The notes under the pieces: model-generated
What the model saw: only the letters and a program-made list of their open reading frames with translations
What the model was told of the DNA's origin: nothing
Database searches by the model: none
Translations under genes and position numbers: made by a program
Assembly: GCF_003600645.1 (NCBI RefSeq)
Contig: NZ_CP032482.1
Coordinates: 4,340,001 to 4,404,000 of the forward strand
Direction: 5' to 3'
DNA: 64,000 nt
From: Yersinia rochesterensis
GTDB taxonomy: Bacteria > Pseudomonadota > Gammaproteobacteria > Enterobacterales > Enterobacteriaceae
Part shown: positions 10,619 through 20,700 of the stretch, one piece after another
How positions within the stretch are numbered: the first letter of the stretch is position 1
Layout: the number at the start of each line of letters is the position of its first letter

Positions 10619-12568
10619 ATGGCAGGATTTAGCAAAGTTTTTGGTAACTTTGACAATGTGAAAGTCGGTAAAAAGCTGGGATTAAGCTTTTTCCTGATGT
10701 TGTTGTTAGTTGGGATCATCGCTGGTACCACTGCATATCATTTTTCCGTCATTGAAGAACATGCTTATAAAGTCGACTTGAGTTACAAAATTAATGATGA
10801 AGCCAACCAGGCAAAATATAATCGTGCGTTATATGAACGCACTTATGACCTGAAATACATCGAAGAAAATTCTGAATATATCAATAAGATAAAAAATCTT
10901 CTCACCCAAAGTGAAGGTCTTGTTTGGTCGGAAAGTAACCGTAAAACGATCAGTAGTATTGCCGATGTGGTAGAGGAATATCTGCAACAACAAAGCAACT
11001 TTGTGAATGCAGTCGCCCATAAAGATGATGTGCGTAAAAGCTGGAATATCTCTGAAACTCAAAAGAATCTCAATGAGTTACAACAAAGCTTGCTCAGTGA
11101 GGGCGCAGATACCAACACCCGGATTCTACTGGCAGAAATGAACCAAAAATTAATGACCGTGCGCTATAACGCGCGGGGTTTATTGCTGGAGCGCAACCAA
11201 GAGGCAGAATCTTCGTTGATAACCTCGATCAATATTGCCAACAGTGCGGCGAATGCTTTCATGCCGGTGTTATCCGCCGACCAGCAAAAGTTATTAGCCC
11301 CGGTTATCTCCAGTCTCAACACCTATAAAGACAATGTGCTGGCCTATTTACCGGCTTATCAACAAGAGTTGGACGTGGGTAAGGTGATGGAAGATAATGC
11401 CAATGAATTGAATAAGTTGGCGACACATCTTTTCACCCAAGAACTGCAAGGCACCCATGACGAAATCAATAATGCGCAATTGCAGTTAGCCATTACTGTC
11501 ATTGCCGCTTTGCTATTTGGCTTACTGATTTCATGGCGCATGACCCGCCAGATTACCGTGCCATTGCGCACGACGTTGGCGATGGCTGAACGCATTGCTA
11601 ACGGCGATTTAACCGCAGAGACAACATCAAACCGTACTGATGAACTGGGCTTGCTGATGAATACCGTCGCCCGGATGAATGAAAACCTGCGCGCCATGAT
11701 TGATGAAATTCGTATCGGCGTCAGCCAGGTGTCTCATGCTTCCGGCGAGATTGCGGCTGGCAATACTGATTTATCATCCCGAACAGAGCAACAGGCCGCC
11801 GCTGTAGAAGAAACTGCCGCCAGTATGGAGCAATTGAATGCCACGGTTAAACAGAATGCCGATAACGCTCACCACGCTAATCAACTGGCCGCCGAGGCAT
11901 CAAAAACCGCGCAACAGGGTGGCAAGCTAGTTAATGATGTGGTGCGTACCATGAATGATATCTCTGGCAGCTCTAAACGCATTTCTGAAATCACCTCGGT
12001 GATTAACAGTATTGCTTTCCAGACCAATATCTTGGCGCTGAATGCCGCAGTTGAAGCCGCGCGCGCCGGTGAGCAAGGCCGGGGCTTTGCTGTGGTCGCC
12101 AGTGAAGTGCGTAATCTGGCGCAGCGTAGTGCGCAGGCGGCGAAGGAAATTGAAGGGTTGATTGGCGAGTCGGTATCTCAAGTCAATGCCGGTACCTCAC
12201 TGGTACAAAATGCGGGTCAAACTATGGAGGATATCGTCCGCTCAGTCACCCATGTGCGCGATATCATGGCGGAGATCGCCTCAGCCTCTGATGAACAAAG
12301 CCGGGGTATCACACAAGTCAGCCTGGCTATTTCCGAAATGGACAGCACCACTCAACAGAACGCCGCGTTAGTGGAAGAGTCCGCCGCCGCCGCTGATTCA
12401 CTGGCTGAACAAGCCATCTTACTGGCGCAAGCGGTCGCGGTATTCCGCCTGTCCGAAGCTGAAACTGAAGCTGTTCAAAGTAATACTAGCGCCCCGCGCG
12501 TAACCACACCGCGCCCGGCCCCAGAAGCTAGCCGCAACAATCAGCAGGATAATTGGGAAACTTTCTGA
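10619..12568 (+). CDS. Methyl-accepting chemotaxis protein with large helical periplasmic sensor
   Basis: This is a transmembrane chemoreceptor of about 649 residues. The start at ATG 10619 follows GGAG at 10608-10611; the ORF extension upstream runs into the ERIC. The first membrane helix is at residues 21-41. A periplasmic region of about 245 residues follows, long and helical with no recognisable Tar-type pocket, compatible with a double helical-bundle (HBM-type) sensor. The second helix is near 287-306, then come HAMP and the signalling hairpin with its conserved tip near residues 464-504. The C-terminus is NWETF, the CheR/CheB-docking pentapeptide of high-abundance receptors. The ligand is unknown. 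Confidence 0.9.
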   Translation: MAGFSKVFGNFDNVKVGKKLGLSFFLMLLLVGIIAGTTAYHFSVIEEHAYKVDLSYKINDEANQAKYNRALYERTYDLKYIEENSEYINKIKNLLTQSEGLVWSESNRKTISSIADVVEEYLQQQSNFVNAVAHKDDVRKSWNISETQKNLNELQQSLLSEGADTNTRILLAEMNQKLMTVRYNARGLLLERNQEAESSLITSINIANSAANAFMPVLSADQQKLLAPVISSLNTYKDNVLAYLPAYQQELDVGKVMEDNANELNKLATHLFTQELQGTHDEINNAQLQLAITVIAALLFGLLISWRMTRQITVPLRTTLAMAERIANGDLTAETTSNRTDELGLLMNTVARMNENLRAMIDEIRIGVSQVSHASGEIAAGNTDLSSRTEQQAAAVEETAASMEQLNATVKQNADNAHHANQLAAEASKTAQQGGKLVNDVVRTMNDISGSSKRISEITSVINSIAFQTNILALNAAVEAARAGEQGRGFAVVASEVRNLAQRSAQAAKEIEGLIGESVSQVNAGTSLVQNAGQTMEDIVRSVTHVRDIMAEIASASDEQSRGITQVSLAISEMDSTTQQNAALVEESAAAADSLAEQAILLAQAVAVFRLSEAETEAVQSNTSAPRVTTPRPAPEASRNNQQDNWETF

Positions 12569-12582
12569 TTATTTATTAAACC

Positions 12583-12873
12583 GTGCTAATGCGCTTCGCC
12601 CAAGAAATATTGGGGATTTTAATCAGCGGTGACAGGAAGATGTCTACCAAGAGAGGTTATTCAATAACAAAACATGCCATGTTGCCGCTTATTGTAAATG
12701 ACACGCCGCTAAGGGCGGAATGGTTAGACCATCCGCTTAAAGGAGATTGGGGAAACTTCCGAGAGTGTCATGTCGGAGGAGACTTTCTACTCATCTGCAA
12801 ACTCAATAGCCGTAGTAAGATAAGTCAGATTATCTTTACCCGCACAGGAACACGATCAGAACTCTTTGATTGA
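12583..12873 (+). pseudogene. Remnant of a YafQ-family mRNA interferase toxin, no antitoxin
   Basis: Residues after the KRG near position 24 match the C-terminal two thirds of YafQ-type RelE-fold toxins: LRAEWLDHPLKGDW, FRECHVGGDFLLIC, IIFTRTGTRSELF. The first strand and helix of the family are missing and no DinJ-like antitoxin lies upstream, only the chemoreceptor gene. Of the catalytic residues known in YafQ, the His of DHPL, the His of ECHV and the following Asp are present. The usual Trp after that Asp is Phe, and the late His of TGTH is Arg. The start is uncertain (GTG 12583, ATG 12589 or ATG 12640), with no good ribosome site. It is probably an inactive relic. Confidence 0.65.
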
Positions 12874-12892
12874 TAATGTGTATATAAAAAAA

Positions 12893-12919
12893 CCGGGGGT
12901 GGCCATGCCACACCCCCGG
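12893..12919 (-). terminator. Terminator of yibL
   Basis: CCGGGGGTG/CACCCCCGG-type arms are followed on the minus strand by a run of seven T. Confidence 0.85.
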
Positions 12920-12937
12920 CTCTATCGAAAATAGCAA

Positions 12938-13294
12938 TCAGAATGCTTTTTTGGCGAAACCAGTCACTTCTTTCAGGCCCATCTCGCGACCTAATGCTGT
13001 CATTGGGTGAACCACCACAATGCCGCGCACCGCTTTCTTCAAAGTGCCCATATCCGCTTGCTCTTTCTTGGTAATCGCTCGGCTGAATGGCAGTTGCGCC
13101 AGCTTCTGAGCTTCAGCACTCAGGTTTTTAACCCGCACTTCTTTCAAACGCTGAATTTCAGCAGCCAGTTTCTCTTTTTCCTTCATATGCTGTGCAATTA
13201 ACTCCACATTACCCTGCTGTATAACAGTCGGATCTTTGTGGTTCAGCGCATCCAGCATATCGCTTAGACGTTTGATTTCTGCATGTTCTTTCAT
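12938..13294 (-). CDS. yibL: YibL family ribosome-associated protein
   Basis: This small protein of 118 residues has a charged coiled-coil N-terminal half ([17 protein letters not shown]) and a strongly conserved C-terminal half ([29 protein letters not shown]). It matches E. coli YibL (DUF2810), which has been found associated with ribosomes; its molecular role is unknown. It is a single gene with a strong terminator. Confidence 0.92.
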   Translation of the reverse strand: MKEHAEIKRLSDMLDALNHKDPTVIQQGNVELIAQHMKEKEKLAAEIQRLKEVRVKNLSAEAQKLAQLPFSRAITKKEQADMGTLKKAVRGIVVVHPMTALGREMGLKEVTGFAKKAF

Positions 13295-13386
13295 AGTATT
13301 GGCCCGTACATGCCGCTGATGGGCACGATATTTCGCTAAAGTTGGAGATAGGATAGCACTGATTGTGCATCAAGATGGATAGTGTA

Positions 13387-14868
13387 TCAGGATGCGGGCC
13401 TTTCGACAGCAGCCTCCTGTGCCGATTGCCACTGCATTCCGGCGGGTAAGCCGCTAATTTCACATGCAACCGCCCCCAACCGCTCCAACGCCCCGGTATA
13501 GCGGCTATTGAATGGGTAACAGCAAGATAGGCGAAATGCATTGCGATACCGGCCGCTGGGTGAATAAAGCGTCCCCGGCGTCAGGCAAATCTGCTCTTGC
13601 AGCAATTGATGGAACAGCGCGACGGTATCGACGCTATTAGGAAATTCGACCCAAAAGACAAACCCGCCAGCCGGCTGTGTCACTGTGGTTCCTCGCGGAA
13701 AGGAGCGGGTAATCAGTTGTTGAGCTTGCTGAACCTGCTGCGCATAACGGCGGCGCAAACTGCGCAAATGGTGGTCATAGCCGCCAGACTCAAGGAACAG
13801 TGCTAAGGTTTCTGACAGCAGCATCGGCTCCGCCATTGACGATACCGCTTTTAGCTTGTGCAATGCTTCTGCGAAGCGACCCCCATCAATCCAACCAATA
13901 CGGAAATCCGGTGCCAGCGTTTTAGTAAAGCTGGAGCAAAACAGTATCCAGCCGTCACGATCGAATGCTTTGACTGCCGGAGATAAAGCCGAGCCAAATT
14001 GAATCTCGGCATATAAACCATCTTCAATTAATGGCACTTGATGATCGTTCATCAGCTGCGCCAATCTTTTTTTCGCGGCGAGCGGCATGGTATACCCCAT
14101 GGGGTTTTGCACCGTCGGCATTGCAATCAGTGCATTCAACCGCCCTTCTTTAAGCAATAACTCCAACACATCCAATGAAAGTCCCTGCTGCGGATCAGTC
14201 GGAATCTCCACGGCTTTCAGCCCGAGGCTTGCCAATAATGGCATCAGATAGAAATAAGTCGGCGACTCCAGCCCGACACAATCCCCTGGCTTGGTGGTCA
14301 CCCGGAGCGCTAATTGCAGCGCCTCCATACACCCATGGGTAATAGTGATTTCTGCTGGATCGGCCAGCATTCCCAACGTCATAGCGCGGCGAGCAATTTG
14401 CTGGCGTAGGCGCTGACTGCCGGGTGGCAAAGCATATTGACTGATCAACTGCGGCTGACGGCGTAATAAAGAAGCCATAATACGCCCCAACTTGGTGCTG
14501 GGATAGAAATCGCCAGTCTGCGGGCAGGCCAGCGAAATATTGGTAAAACGCGGATTTTGTTGCGCAGCAAATACGGTATCAATCAAATCCAGCACTTCAT
14601 CCACCGGTTTCCCCACTGTAGCGGTTGGCACCACGGCGGTTGACGGGCTACAGACATAAAAACCTGACTGCGGGCGGGCTTCAATCAGGCCACGGTCTTC
14701 CAATGTGCGATACGCAGCCACCACGGTATTGACACTCACCTGATGGCTCTGCGCGTAGCCCCGCACCGAGGGTAAGCGGCTGCCCGCCAGGAGACTGCCA
14801 TTCTTAATGGCTTGTGCCAAATTGTCAGCCACTTGTAAGTAGCGAATTTCATTCATAACAAGGGACAT
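13387..14868 (-). CDS. MocR/GntR-type regulator with aminotransferase-like domain
   Basis: The 493-residue protein has an N-terminal GntR winged helix (about residues 5-75, with GSRLPSVRGYAQ and NTVVAAYRTLEDRGLI). A fold-type I aminotransferase domain follows, whose PLP lysine lies in SSFTKTLAPDFRIGW. MocR regulators use PLP as an effector-sensing cofactor. It resembles E. coli YdcR. The gene diverges from the LysE-type exporter at 15137, so control of that exporter is likely; amino acid or vitamin B6 sensing is inference. Confidence 0.88.
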   Translation of the reverse strand: MSLVMNEIRYLQVADNLAQAIKNGSLLAGSRLPSVRGYAQSHQVSVNTVVAAYRTLEDRGLIEARPQSGFYVCSPSTAVVPTATVGKPVDEVLDLIDTVFAAQQNPRFTNISLACPQTGDFYPSTKLGRIMASLLRRQPQLISQYALPPGSQRLRQQIARRAMTLGMLADPAEITITHGCMEALQLALRVTTKPGDCVGLESPTYFYLMPLLASLGLKAVEIPTDPQQGLSLDVLELLLKEGRLNALIAMPTVQNPMGYTMPLAAKKRLAQLMNDHQVPLIEDGLYAEIQFGSALSPAVKAFDRDGWILFCSSFTKTLAPDFRIGWIDGGRFAEALHKLKAVSSMAEPMLLSETLALFLESGGYDHHLRSLRRRYAQQVQQAQQLITRSFPRGTTVTQPAGGFVFWVEFPNSVDTVALFHQLLQEQICLTPGTLYSPSGRYRNAFRLSCCYPFNSRYTGALERLGAVACEISGLPAGMQWQSAQEAAVERPAS

Positions 14869-14973
14869 GGTGACAGTTCTCTAGAGAATTGATGGGTACA
14901 GTTCAGTGTTATGCAAACTGTACCCATAACAATAGATAACTTCTGCTTCTGATGCCATCACGGATTGATGTTT

Positions 14974-15098
14974 ATACTCGTCATACTTCAAATTGCATGT
15001 GTGTTGGCTGCGCTCAATCACCCGAATCATTGACTCACGTCAACTCATCGGGACTCACTCACTTGCCGCCTTCCTGCAACTCGAATTATTTAGAGTAC
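14974..15098 (-). repeat. ERIC element in the MocR-LysE divergent spacer
   Basis: This is the reverse-orientation counterpart of the element at 10355. It contains GCTGCGCTCAATCACCCGAAT and the CGCCTTCCTGCAACTCGAATTATT end. The central core is altered (TGACTCACGTCAACTCATC). It occupies most of the spacer and may form part of the exporter's leader RNA. Confidence 0.85.
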
Positions 15099-15136
15099 AT
15101 GCCGAATCTCTTGATAACATTAATAGGATCTCCCCC

Positions 15137-15748
15137 ATGTTGGACAGTGCTTTCATCAGTTACGTCACCGTAATGTCGATCACCCCAGGCCCAAATAACC
15201 TGCTATTGGCCGCCTCTGGTGTCAATTTTGGTTTGCGCCGAACTTTCCCGATGATGCTGGGGATTACCTTTGGTTGTGCATTGCAATGCGCATTAATGAC
15301 CACGCTATTGGCATTTATCCTCAGTTGGGTCGGGGTTGTTCGCTTGCCATTAGTAACATTGGGCGGCGGTTATTTACTGTGGTTATCCTGGAAGATTTTT
15401 AATTCTGGCAGCCCCAATGCTCGGGATAGGGAGCAGCCGATGGGGTTCATTCAGGGGGCATTATTTCAAGCGATTAATCCAAAAGCCTGGCTGATGGCAA
15501 TGAATGTCGCCATCTTATTCACCCCAAGGGAAGGCGCGACACTGAGTCATACTTTGTTGATTGTCGGTGGCTTTGCTTTATTGAATCTCCCTTGCGTGGC
15601 GGTTTGGGCGGTGATGGGTGATCAATTGCGTCATGCGCTGCGCATTAATTGGAAGTTGCGACTATTTAATGGCGTGATGGGCGGCTTGATGGCAATAACA
15701 GCCCTGTGGTTGTTAGCTGAGGAATGGCTCAGTGTTTTCAATAATTAA
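15137..15748 (+). CDS. LysE/RhtB family amino acid exporter
   Basis: This inner-membrane exporter has about 203 residues and six predicted helices. The family motif SITPGPNN lies near the N-terminus, and FQAINPKAWLMA is typical. The ATG at 15137 is preceded by AGGA at 15125-15128; the open frame continues upstream only because it reads through the ERIC. The substrate cannot be told from sequence. It is divergent from the MocR regulator and its stop overlaps the convergent mtlR stop by 4 bp. Confidence 0.9.
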   Translation: MLDSAFISYVTVMSITPGPNNLLLAASGVNFGLRRTFPMMLGITFGCALQCALMTTLLAFILSWVGVVRLPLVTLGGGYLLWLSWKIFNSGSPNARDREQPMGFIQGALFQAINPKAWLMAMNVAILFTPREGATLSHTLLIVGGFALLNLPCVAVWAVMGDQLRHALRINWKLRLFNGVMGGLMAITALWLLAEEWLSVFNN

Positions 15749-16299
15749 ACATGGCCGAGTGGCGAGAGTTTAGAAACTTGTTTTTGACTGATACGGGAGA
15801 GTAATTCAGTAATCGACAGCACCATAGTGGAGCGCACCATTTGCTGATAACGCTGGCGTTGCATAGCAATCAGCGAAGCATCTGCTTCATCCGGGCGTAA
15901 GAATGTCGGGACTGGCGGCAATTCAGCCACACAATGTAGTTCACCAAATGGCCCGAGGATTTCGTCATCAGTAAAGCGATACTCGGTGCCATCATGGTTT
16001 AGCTCTTCACGCAGCGCCATCAATAGCTCGGCATCTTCATATTCATGCCGAGTTATGACGCCCAAGGCATAAACCAACTTCAATCGTACCGATAACTCAC
16101 CCAACGGCCCATCCCCGACCAGCAATGGCTCCACGGCATATTTCACCGCATAGTCATCTTTACGGAAAACCTGCACCACGAGAATGTTCAATGCTTCTGC
16201 CAATAAGTCGACAGCAGCCATCAAGAAACTCCGAACGGTCTTCCCCGCGTTCAGATGTTCAAGTACCCGATTCTCAAATGCCTGTGTTTTTTCAATCAT
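15745..16299 (-). CDS. mtlR: Mannitol operon repressor MtlR
   Basis: This 184-residue MltR-family repressor is the last gene of the mtlADR operon. An early motif of the family is the RSFLMAAVDLLAEALN helix. E. coli MtlR represses mannitol uptake genes but has no classical DNA-binding motif, and none is visible here. It lies 89 bp downstream of mtlD. Confidence 0.93.
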   Translation of the reverse strand: MIEKTQAFENRVLEHLNAGKTVRSFLMAAVDLLAEALNILVVQVFRKDDYAVKYAVEPLLVGDGPLGELSVRLKLVYALGVITRHEYEDAELLMALREELNHDGTEYRFTDDEILGPFGELHCVAELPPVPTFLRPDEADASLIAMQRQRYQQMVRSTMVLSITELLSRISQKQVSKLSPLGHV

Positions 16300-16388
16300 C
16301 GCTGGTCACTGGGGTGGTTAATGAGTATCCGTCCAACGGGTTTGGAGAGCCGGCCAATACAACAACCGGCTCATCTGAGCACTGAGCA

Positions 16389-17552
16389 TCAGTGCGCCAG
16401 CTTGTCCTGCATGGCGTTATACACACTCACCGCCTGTTCCACAACCTCGCTATCAGCTGGCAGCCCGGAAATTTGAGCAAGAGTGGCTTTCGGCCCTAAC
16501 TTAGCCAGTAATTCAACCAGTTCCTGCGCTTGCGGGTCTTGCTCACTGCGGTAGCTCATGGCCGCGGCAATGCCGGTCACCAGGTTATTATGTGGCAACT
16601 GATATTCCAAAGTCCCCAACAGCGGTTTGATCAACCGGTCACCGGCACTCAGTTTACGCAGTGGCTGACGGCCAACGCGCTCAACATCGTCATGCAGGTA
16701 AGGGTTTTCAAAACGGGAGAGAATTTTTTCGATATAAGCGGCGTGTTTCTGTGGATCAAACGCATAGCGCTTAATCAGCACCGCACCACTCTCTTCCATC
16801 GCACCTTTCACTGTCTGGCGAACGGCTGAGTCAAGGATGGCATCACGAATGGTTTGGTGACCAGCAAGCTGGCCCAAATAGGCGGTAATGGCATGCCCGG
16901 TGTTCAGCGTGAAGAGTTTGCGCTCCACAAAGGCCATCAGGTTATCCGTCAGTTCCATACCGGCGATTTGCGGCGGCTGCCCTTTAAATTGGGTACCATC
17001 AACAATCCACTCGCTGAATGTTTCTACTGTCACGGCCAGAATATCAGTGCTGCCCGCTTCTGATGGCGGCACAATCCGGTCTACCGCAGAATCAACAAAA
17101 CCAACATGTTGCTCAACCCACGCTTGCTCACTTTCTGGCAAGACGGCAAACACATGCTGTTTTAACTGGCTAGTGCCGCGCACCATATTCTCACAAGCAA
17201 TAATATTCAGTGGGCGGGTATTACCTTGTTGATGACGGGCCACCAAACCTTGCGCCACGGTGCTGGCGATGCGGGCCAAAATTTGTGGGCCAACAGCGGT
17301 AGTGACAATATCAGCATCAGCAATCAGTGCCACCACTTCCGGGCTACCACTGTTCACTGCGCTAACATTTTTCACTTCTTCAACACGGGCTTGCTCACCC
17401 ACCACATTAACCTGATAACTCTTACGCTTATTCAGTTCATCCAACAACGGCTGGTTCACATCGGCGAAAGTGAGTTGTGCACCGGCATCAGCAAGAAGTT
17501 TACCAATGAAGCCCCGGCCAATATTACCCGCGCCAAAATGTAATGCTTTCAT
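16389..17552 (-). CDS. mtlD: Mannitol-1-phosphate 5-dehydrogenase
   Basis: MtlD oxidises mannitol 1-phosphate to fructose 6-phosphate with NAD. The product is 387 residues. The N-terminal nucleotide-binding motif [17 protein letters not shown] is characteristic, and the catalytic lysine region [11 protein letters not shown] is present. It is the second gene of the mannitol operon, between mtlA and mtlR. Confidence 0.97.
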   Translation of the reverse strand: MKALHFGAGNIGRGFIGKLLADAGAQLTFADVNQPLLDELNKRKSYQVNVVGEQARVEEVKNVSAVNSGSPEVVALIADADIVTTAVGPQILARIASTVAQGLVARHQQGNTRPLNIIACENMVRGTSQLKQHVFAVLPESEQAWVEQHVGFVDSAVDRIVPPSEAGSTDILAVTVETFSEWIVDGTQFKGQPPQIAGMELTDNLMAFVERKLFTLNTGHAITAYLGQLAGHQTIRDAILDSAVRQTVKGAMEESGAVLIKRYAFDPQKHAAYIEKILSRFENPYLHDDVERVGRQPLRKLSAGDRLIKPLLGTLEYQLPHNNLVTGIAAAMSYRSEQDPQAQELVELLAKLGPKATLAQISGLPADSEVVEQAVSVYNAMQDKLAH

Positions 17553-17674
17553 ATTTTTTACCTTTTGCTGTGTAGCTGTGAAAGGGCCGCGTACTCCCCA
17601 CGGCCCTATTCAGGTTACGGCAGTTATCCGTCACAACCGGACAACACTCATCGCCGTTCAGTTACTCACACCTA

Positions 17675-19603
17675 TCAAGCGGATTTTTTACCGCCGAGCA
17701 AATCCAAGACTTCTTGCACACTGGTGGTTTTGCTTAAACGCTCAATGACAGAATCATCGTCCAGCGCGTTGGTCAGACTGGTAATGACATGAATATGCTC
17801 ATTGTTACGGGCGGCAATACCAATCACCAAGCGAGCCACTTCATCTTCTTCTTCGCCAAAGCGCACACCTTCAGGGTATTGGCAGAACACCACACCAGTC
17901 TTCAGCACACGGTCTTTTGCTTCGATAGTGCCGTGTGGCACGGCGATAGATTCGCCCAGATAGGTGGAAGTCAGTTTTTCACGTTCCAACATCGCTTCAA
18001 CATATTCTGGCTCGACATAACCGCCTTTTACCAACTGCTCACCGGCGAAGCGAATGGCTTGCTCTTTGTTCGTAGCATGTTGATTGAGGAAGATATTCTC
18101 CGCACTCAGTTTGAACAGGTTGGCTTCTGATGGCTCAAAGCTATCATCCAGCGTTTCAATCACTTTTTGTGTGGTCGCGGTCGCGTTACTCACTTCGACT
18201 AAACGTACCGTCAGGTTGGTATACAACTGGCTGTCGAGGAAGTTAGTCAGCGAAATATGCTGTGCTTGCGGTGCATGACGCATTGCTCGCTCAGTCAAAT
18301 CACGGTGCGTGATAACTAAATCAACATCTTCCGGCAGGTTGTTGATGGCGCAGTTCGTGACCGAGATGTACTTCAAGCCCGCATCTTGCACTTTCTTACG
18401 CAACACACCAGCACCCATCGCACTGGAACCCATACCAGCATCACAGGCGACAATGATTTTCCGCACCGTGCTCAAGTCGCCCGCAGCAGCAGCTGCATTG
18501 GCTGCTTGTGCGCCTTTAGATTGCGCTTTCATGTCTTGCATACGGCGAGTCGCGTCTTCCAGGCTGTCTTCTTCTTCGTCTTTAGCTTTAGACGTTTTCA
18601 GCAAGATAGCTGATACGACGAAGGACACCGCAAACGCAGCAGCAACCGCAGCAATGTTGGCAAAGTAAGCACCTTTTGGTGTCATCGCCAATACTGCCAG
18701 GATAGAGCCTGGAGAAGCTGGAGATACCAGACCGCCATTCAGCAGGGTCAGAGTAAACACGCCAGTCATACCGCCCAGAATCACCGCCAGCAATAAGCGT
18801 GGGTTCATCAAAACGTATGGGAAATAGATTTCGTGGATACCACCAAAGAAGTGGATGATAGCCGCGCCGCCAGCAGATTGCTTGGCGTTACCTTTGCCGA
18901 AGAACATATAAGCCATCAACACACCCAAACCTGGGCCTGGGTTAGCTTCAATCAGGAAGAAGATAGACTTACCGGTTTCAGTCGCCTGCTGGATACCCAG
19001 CGGTGAGAAGATACCGTGGTTGATAGCGTTATTCAGGAACAGGATTTTGGCTGGTTCAACAAAGATTGACGTCAGTGGCAGCAGGTTATTCTGCACCATG
19101 ATGTGCACGCCAGCAGCCAGTGCTTTAGACAACACTTCTACCAATGGGCCAATCGCCATAAAGGCTAGAATAGCCAGCAACATCCCGATAATACCGGCTG
19201 AGAAGTTGTTAACCAGCATCTCAAAGCCGCTTTTGATTTTACCTTCAACCCAGCGGTCAAAGTGTTTGATTGCCCAGCCACCCAATGGGCCTGCAATCAT
19301 CGCACCGAGGAACATTGGCATATCAGCACCAACGATAACCCCCATGGTGGTGATAGCACCCACCACACCACCACGGTCACCACCAACCAAGCGACCACCG
19401 GTAAAACCGATCAGCAGTGGTAACAGGAAGGTGATCATCGGGCCAACTAATTTGGCTAGCGTTTCATTCGGCAGCCAACCCGTTGGGATAAACAGTGCGG
19501 TGATAATACCCCAGGCGATAAATGCGCCGATGTTGGGCATGACCATGTTACTGAGGAATCGGCCAAAATTTTGAATTCTGACCTTTGCATCTGGTGAAAA
19601 CAT
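17675..19603 (-). CDS. mtlA: PTS mannitol transporter EIICBA
   Basis: This membrane permease and phosphotransferase imports mannitol as mannitol 1-phosphate. Its 642 residues cover all three domains in one chain. EIIC spans roughly residues 1-340 with the GGIHEIYF motif near 254. EIIB has its phosphocysteine at about Cys387 (VACDAGMGSS). EIIA has its phosphohistidine at about His557 (IAVPHGT). An Ala/Gln-rich linker joins EIIC and EIIB. Four CRP-like sites lie upstream, consistent with strong catabolite control. Confidence 0.97.
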   Translation of the reverse strand: MFSPDAKVRIQNFGRFLSNMVMPNIGAFIAWGIITALFIPTGWLPNETLAKLVGPMITFLLPLLIGFTGGRLVGGDRGGVVGAITTMGVIVGADMPMFLGAMIAGPLGGWAIKHFDRWVEGKIKSGFEMLVNNFSAGIIGMLLAILAFMAIGPLVEVLSKALAAGVHIMVQNNLLPLTSIFVEPAKILFLNNAINHGIFSPLGIQQATETGKSIFFLIEANPGPGLGVLMAYMFFGKGNAKQSAGGAAIIHFFGGIHEIYFPYVLMNPRLLLAVILGGMTGVFTLTLLNGGLVSPASPGSILAVLAMTPKGAYFANIAAVAAAFAVSFVVSAILLKTSKAKDEEEDSLEDATRRMQDMKAQSKGAQAANAAAAAGDLSTVRKIIVACDAGMGSSAMGAGVLRKKVQDAGLKYISVTNCAINNLPEDVDLVITHRDLTERAMRHAPQAQHISLTNFLDSQLYTNLTVRLVEVSNATATTQKVIETLDDSFEPSEANLFKLSAENIFLNQHATNKEQAIRFAGEQLVKGGYVEPEYVEAMLEREKLTSTYLGESIAVPHGTIEAKDRVLKTGVVFCQYPEGVRFGEEEDEVARLVIGIAARNNEHIHVITSLTNALDDDSVIERLSKTTSVQEVLDLLGGKKSA

Positions 19604-19761
19604 AAAACACCCCTATTGGTACGCGCTAACAATAAGAGCGCGATATAATTGTTTTGTTGAGGCAGTTCTGCAAAACCCGCCGGTGTTATCGAATACAAAC
19701 CCGCTGTATGCAAAACAAACTTTAGCATGCTCCTTTACTCTCGCGTAGCTCACTCCCAGCA

Positions 19762-19938
19762 TGTGACGAATGTCACACTAAAACCCCCACTACAGGGGTG
19801 GATTTGTTGATCAAGGTCACACTATTGGGGTGTAAGAAAGCCACGCCGGAGAATTTTTAAGCTAAAAGCGGCCAATATAGTGATTCATATCACACTTTCG
19901 TGGCGGCCCTTTGTTTTGAAAATGTGATGTTAATCACA
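19762..19938 (-). promoter_or_regulatory. Four CRP-like operators upstream of mtlA
   Basis: Sites of the form TGTGA-N6-TCACA are at 19762-19777 (perfect) and 19923-19938 (perfect). One near-perfect site is at 19879-19894 (AGTGA-N6-TCACA) and a weaker one at 19806-19821 (GTTGA-N6-TCACA). Multiple CRP sites upstream of mtlA are known in E. coli. Confidence 0.8.
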
Positions 19939-20083
19939 AGTTATTTTTGCTCGTAGAGGAAGGATGAGACATTCACCCATCTTATTCTGATCGAACTGCC
20001 CAGTTGCGTGGCAAATGTGTAATAAAAAAACAGGGGGAAGGGGGAGATGTTTTTGGGTTTTGGTTGATATTCTTTCGGTGATT

Positions 20084-20335
20084 GGGTTCGGTTGACATGA
20101 TATTTGTGCTCATTTTGCCTCCAATGCCTCAACCGCCAAGGGGGTTACAAACGCGTAACCCCCTTGGATCCCCTGCGCTTCGCACGTGTCGCTTGCCTGC
20201 TGCGCAGGTTCCCTCGTTCATCATTACGCTGGCGGGACGGCTTTATTCGCATCCCTGCTCATGACACCTAAATCCGCCGTCCATGGCGGATTTCCCTGGC
20301 TTCATTCTTCACTCGGCAGCTCAAATGTGCTTTTA
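20084..20335 (-). repeat. Intergenic repeat, copy A (about 250 bp)
   Basis: Read on the minus strand, this segment aligns along its length with 48779-49035 on the plus strand. Both start TAAAAGCACATTTGAGCTGC, share GCCGTCCCGCCAG and GGGTTACGCG, and end near TCAACCGAACC. It contains internal inverted repeats (AATCCGCC...GGCGGATT; GGGGGTTAC...GTAACCCCC). A conserved short frame exists on the plus strand here (20082-20264, with PMPQPPRGLQTRNPLGSPAL), but whether it is translated is unknown. Confidence 0.8.
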
Positions 20336-20700
20336 AACATCAAAACCTAAAACCATGGTTTTGACGTTGAGCGCAATCAGGAATGTTGCCGACAAGGAGA
20401 GAGGGTAGAGTGAGCGGCCATGGACGCCCGCGAAAAGTGCGCTTGGGCAGGGATGCCCATCGCGCTGGCTCGTCAGCCCGAAAGACGCAGACGGTTTACC
20501 CGCAGGGCAATATTTCGCGCAAGCGCGGGATTGCACAAGGGGCCACGCTTATGGCCCCTTTGCCGGTTGGTTCATCGTAGGTTAAGTAAACTCAGTTGCT
20601 TTAACAACCGAACTTATTCACTTATCGAATACCAACCGAAAGAATAACTCGATCAGTCCTAACAACCGAACCGATCACTAAATCAAATCAACCAAAACCA
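20336..20700. other. Palindrome-rich intergenic stretch, no gene called
   Basis: No supported gene lies between repeat copy A and yiaF. Several short hairpins are visible: AAAACCATGGTTTT near 20350, GGGCAGGGATGCCC near 20445, and GGGGCCACGCTTATGGCCCC at about 20539-20558. Short AACCGAA repeats occur near 20608, 20633 and 20664. Small frames on both strands resemble translations often annotated as hypothetical in enterobacteria, but none has a good ribosome site. Confidence 0.5.

Noticed and set aside
14993..15136. N-terminal extension of the LysE-type exporter
   Set aside because: It is a translation of the ERIC; ATG 15137 has a ribosome site and gives the family N-terminus.
20333..20536. 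Small minus-strand frame in the palindrome-rich spacer (67 residues)
   Set aside because: The sequence is repeat-like and palindromic, and no ribosome site was found. Similar frames are often annotated, but conservation is better explained by the DNA element.
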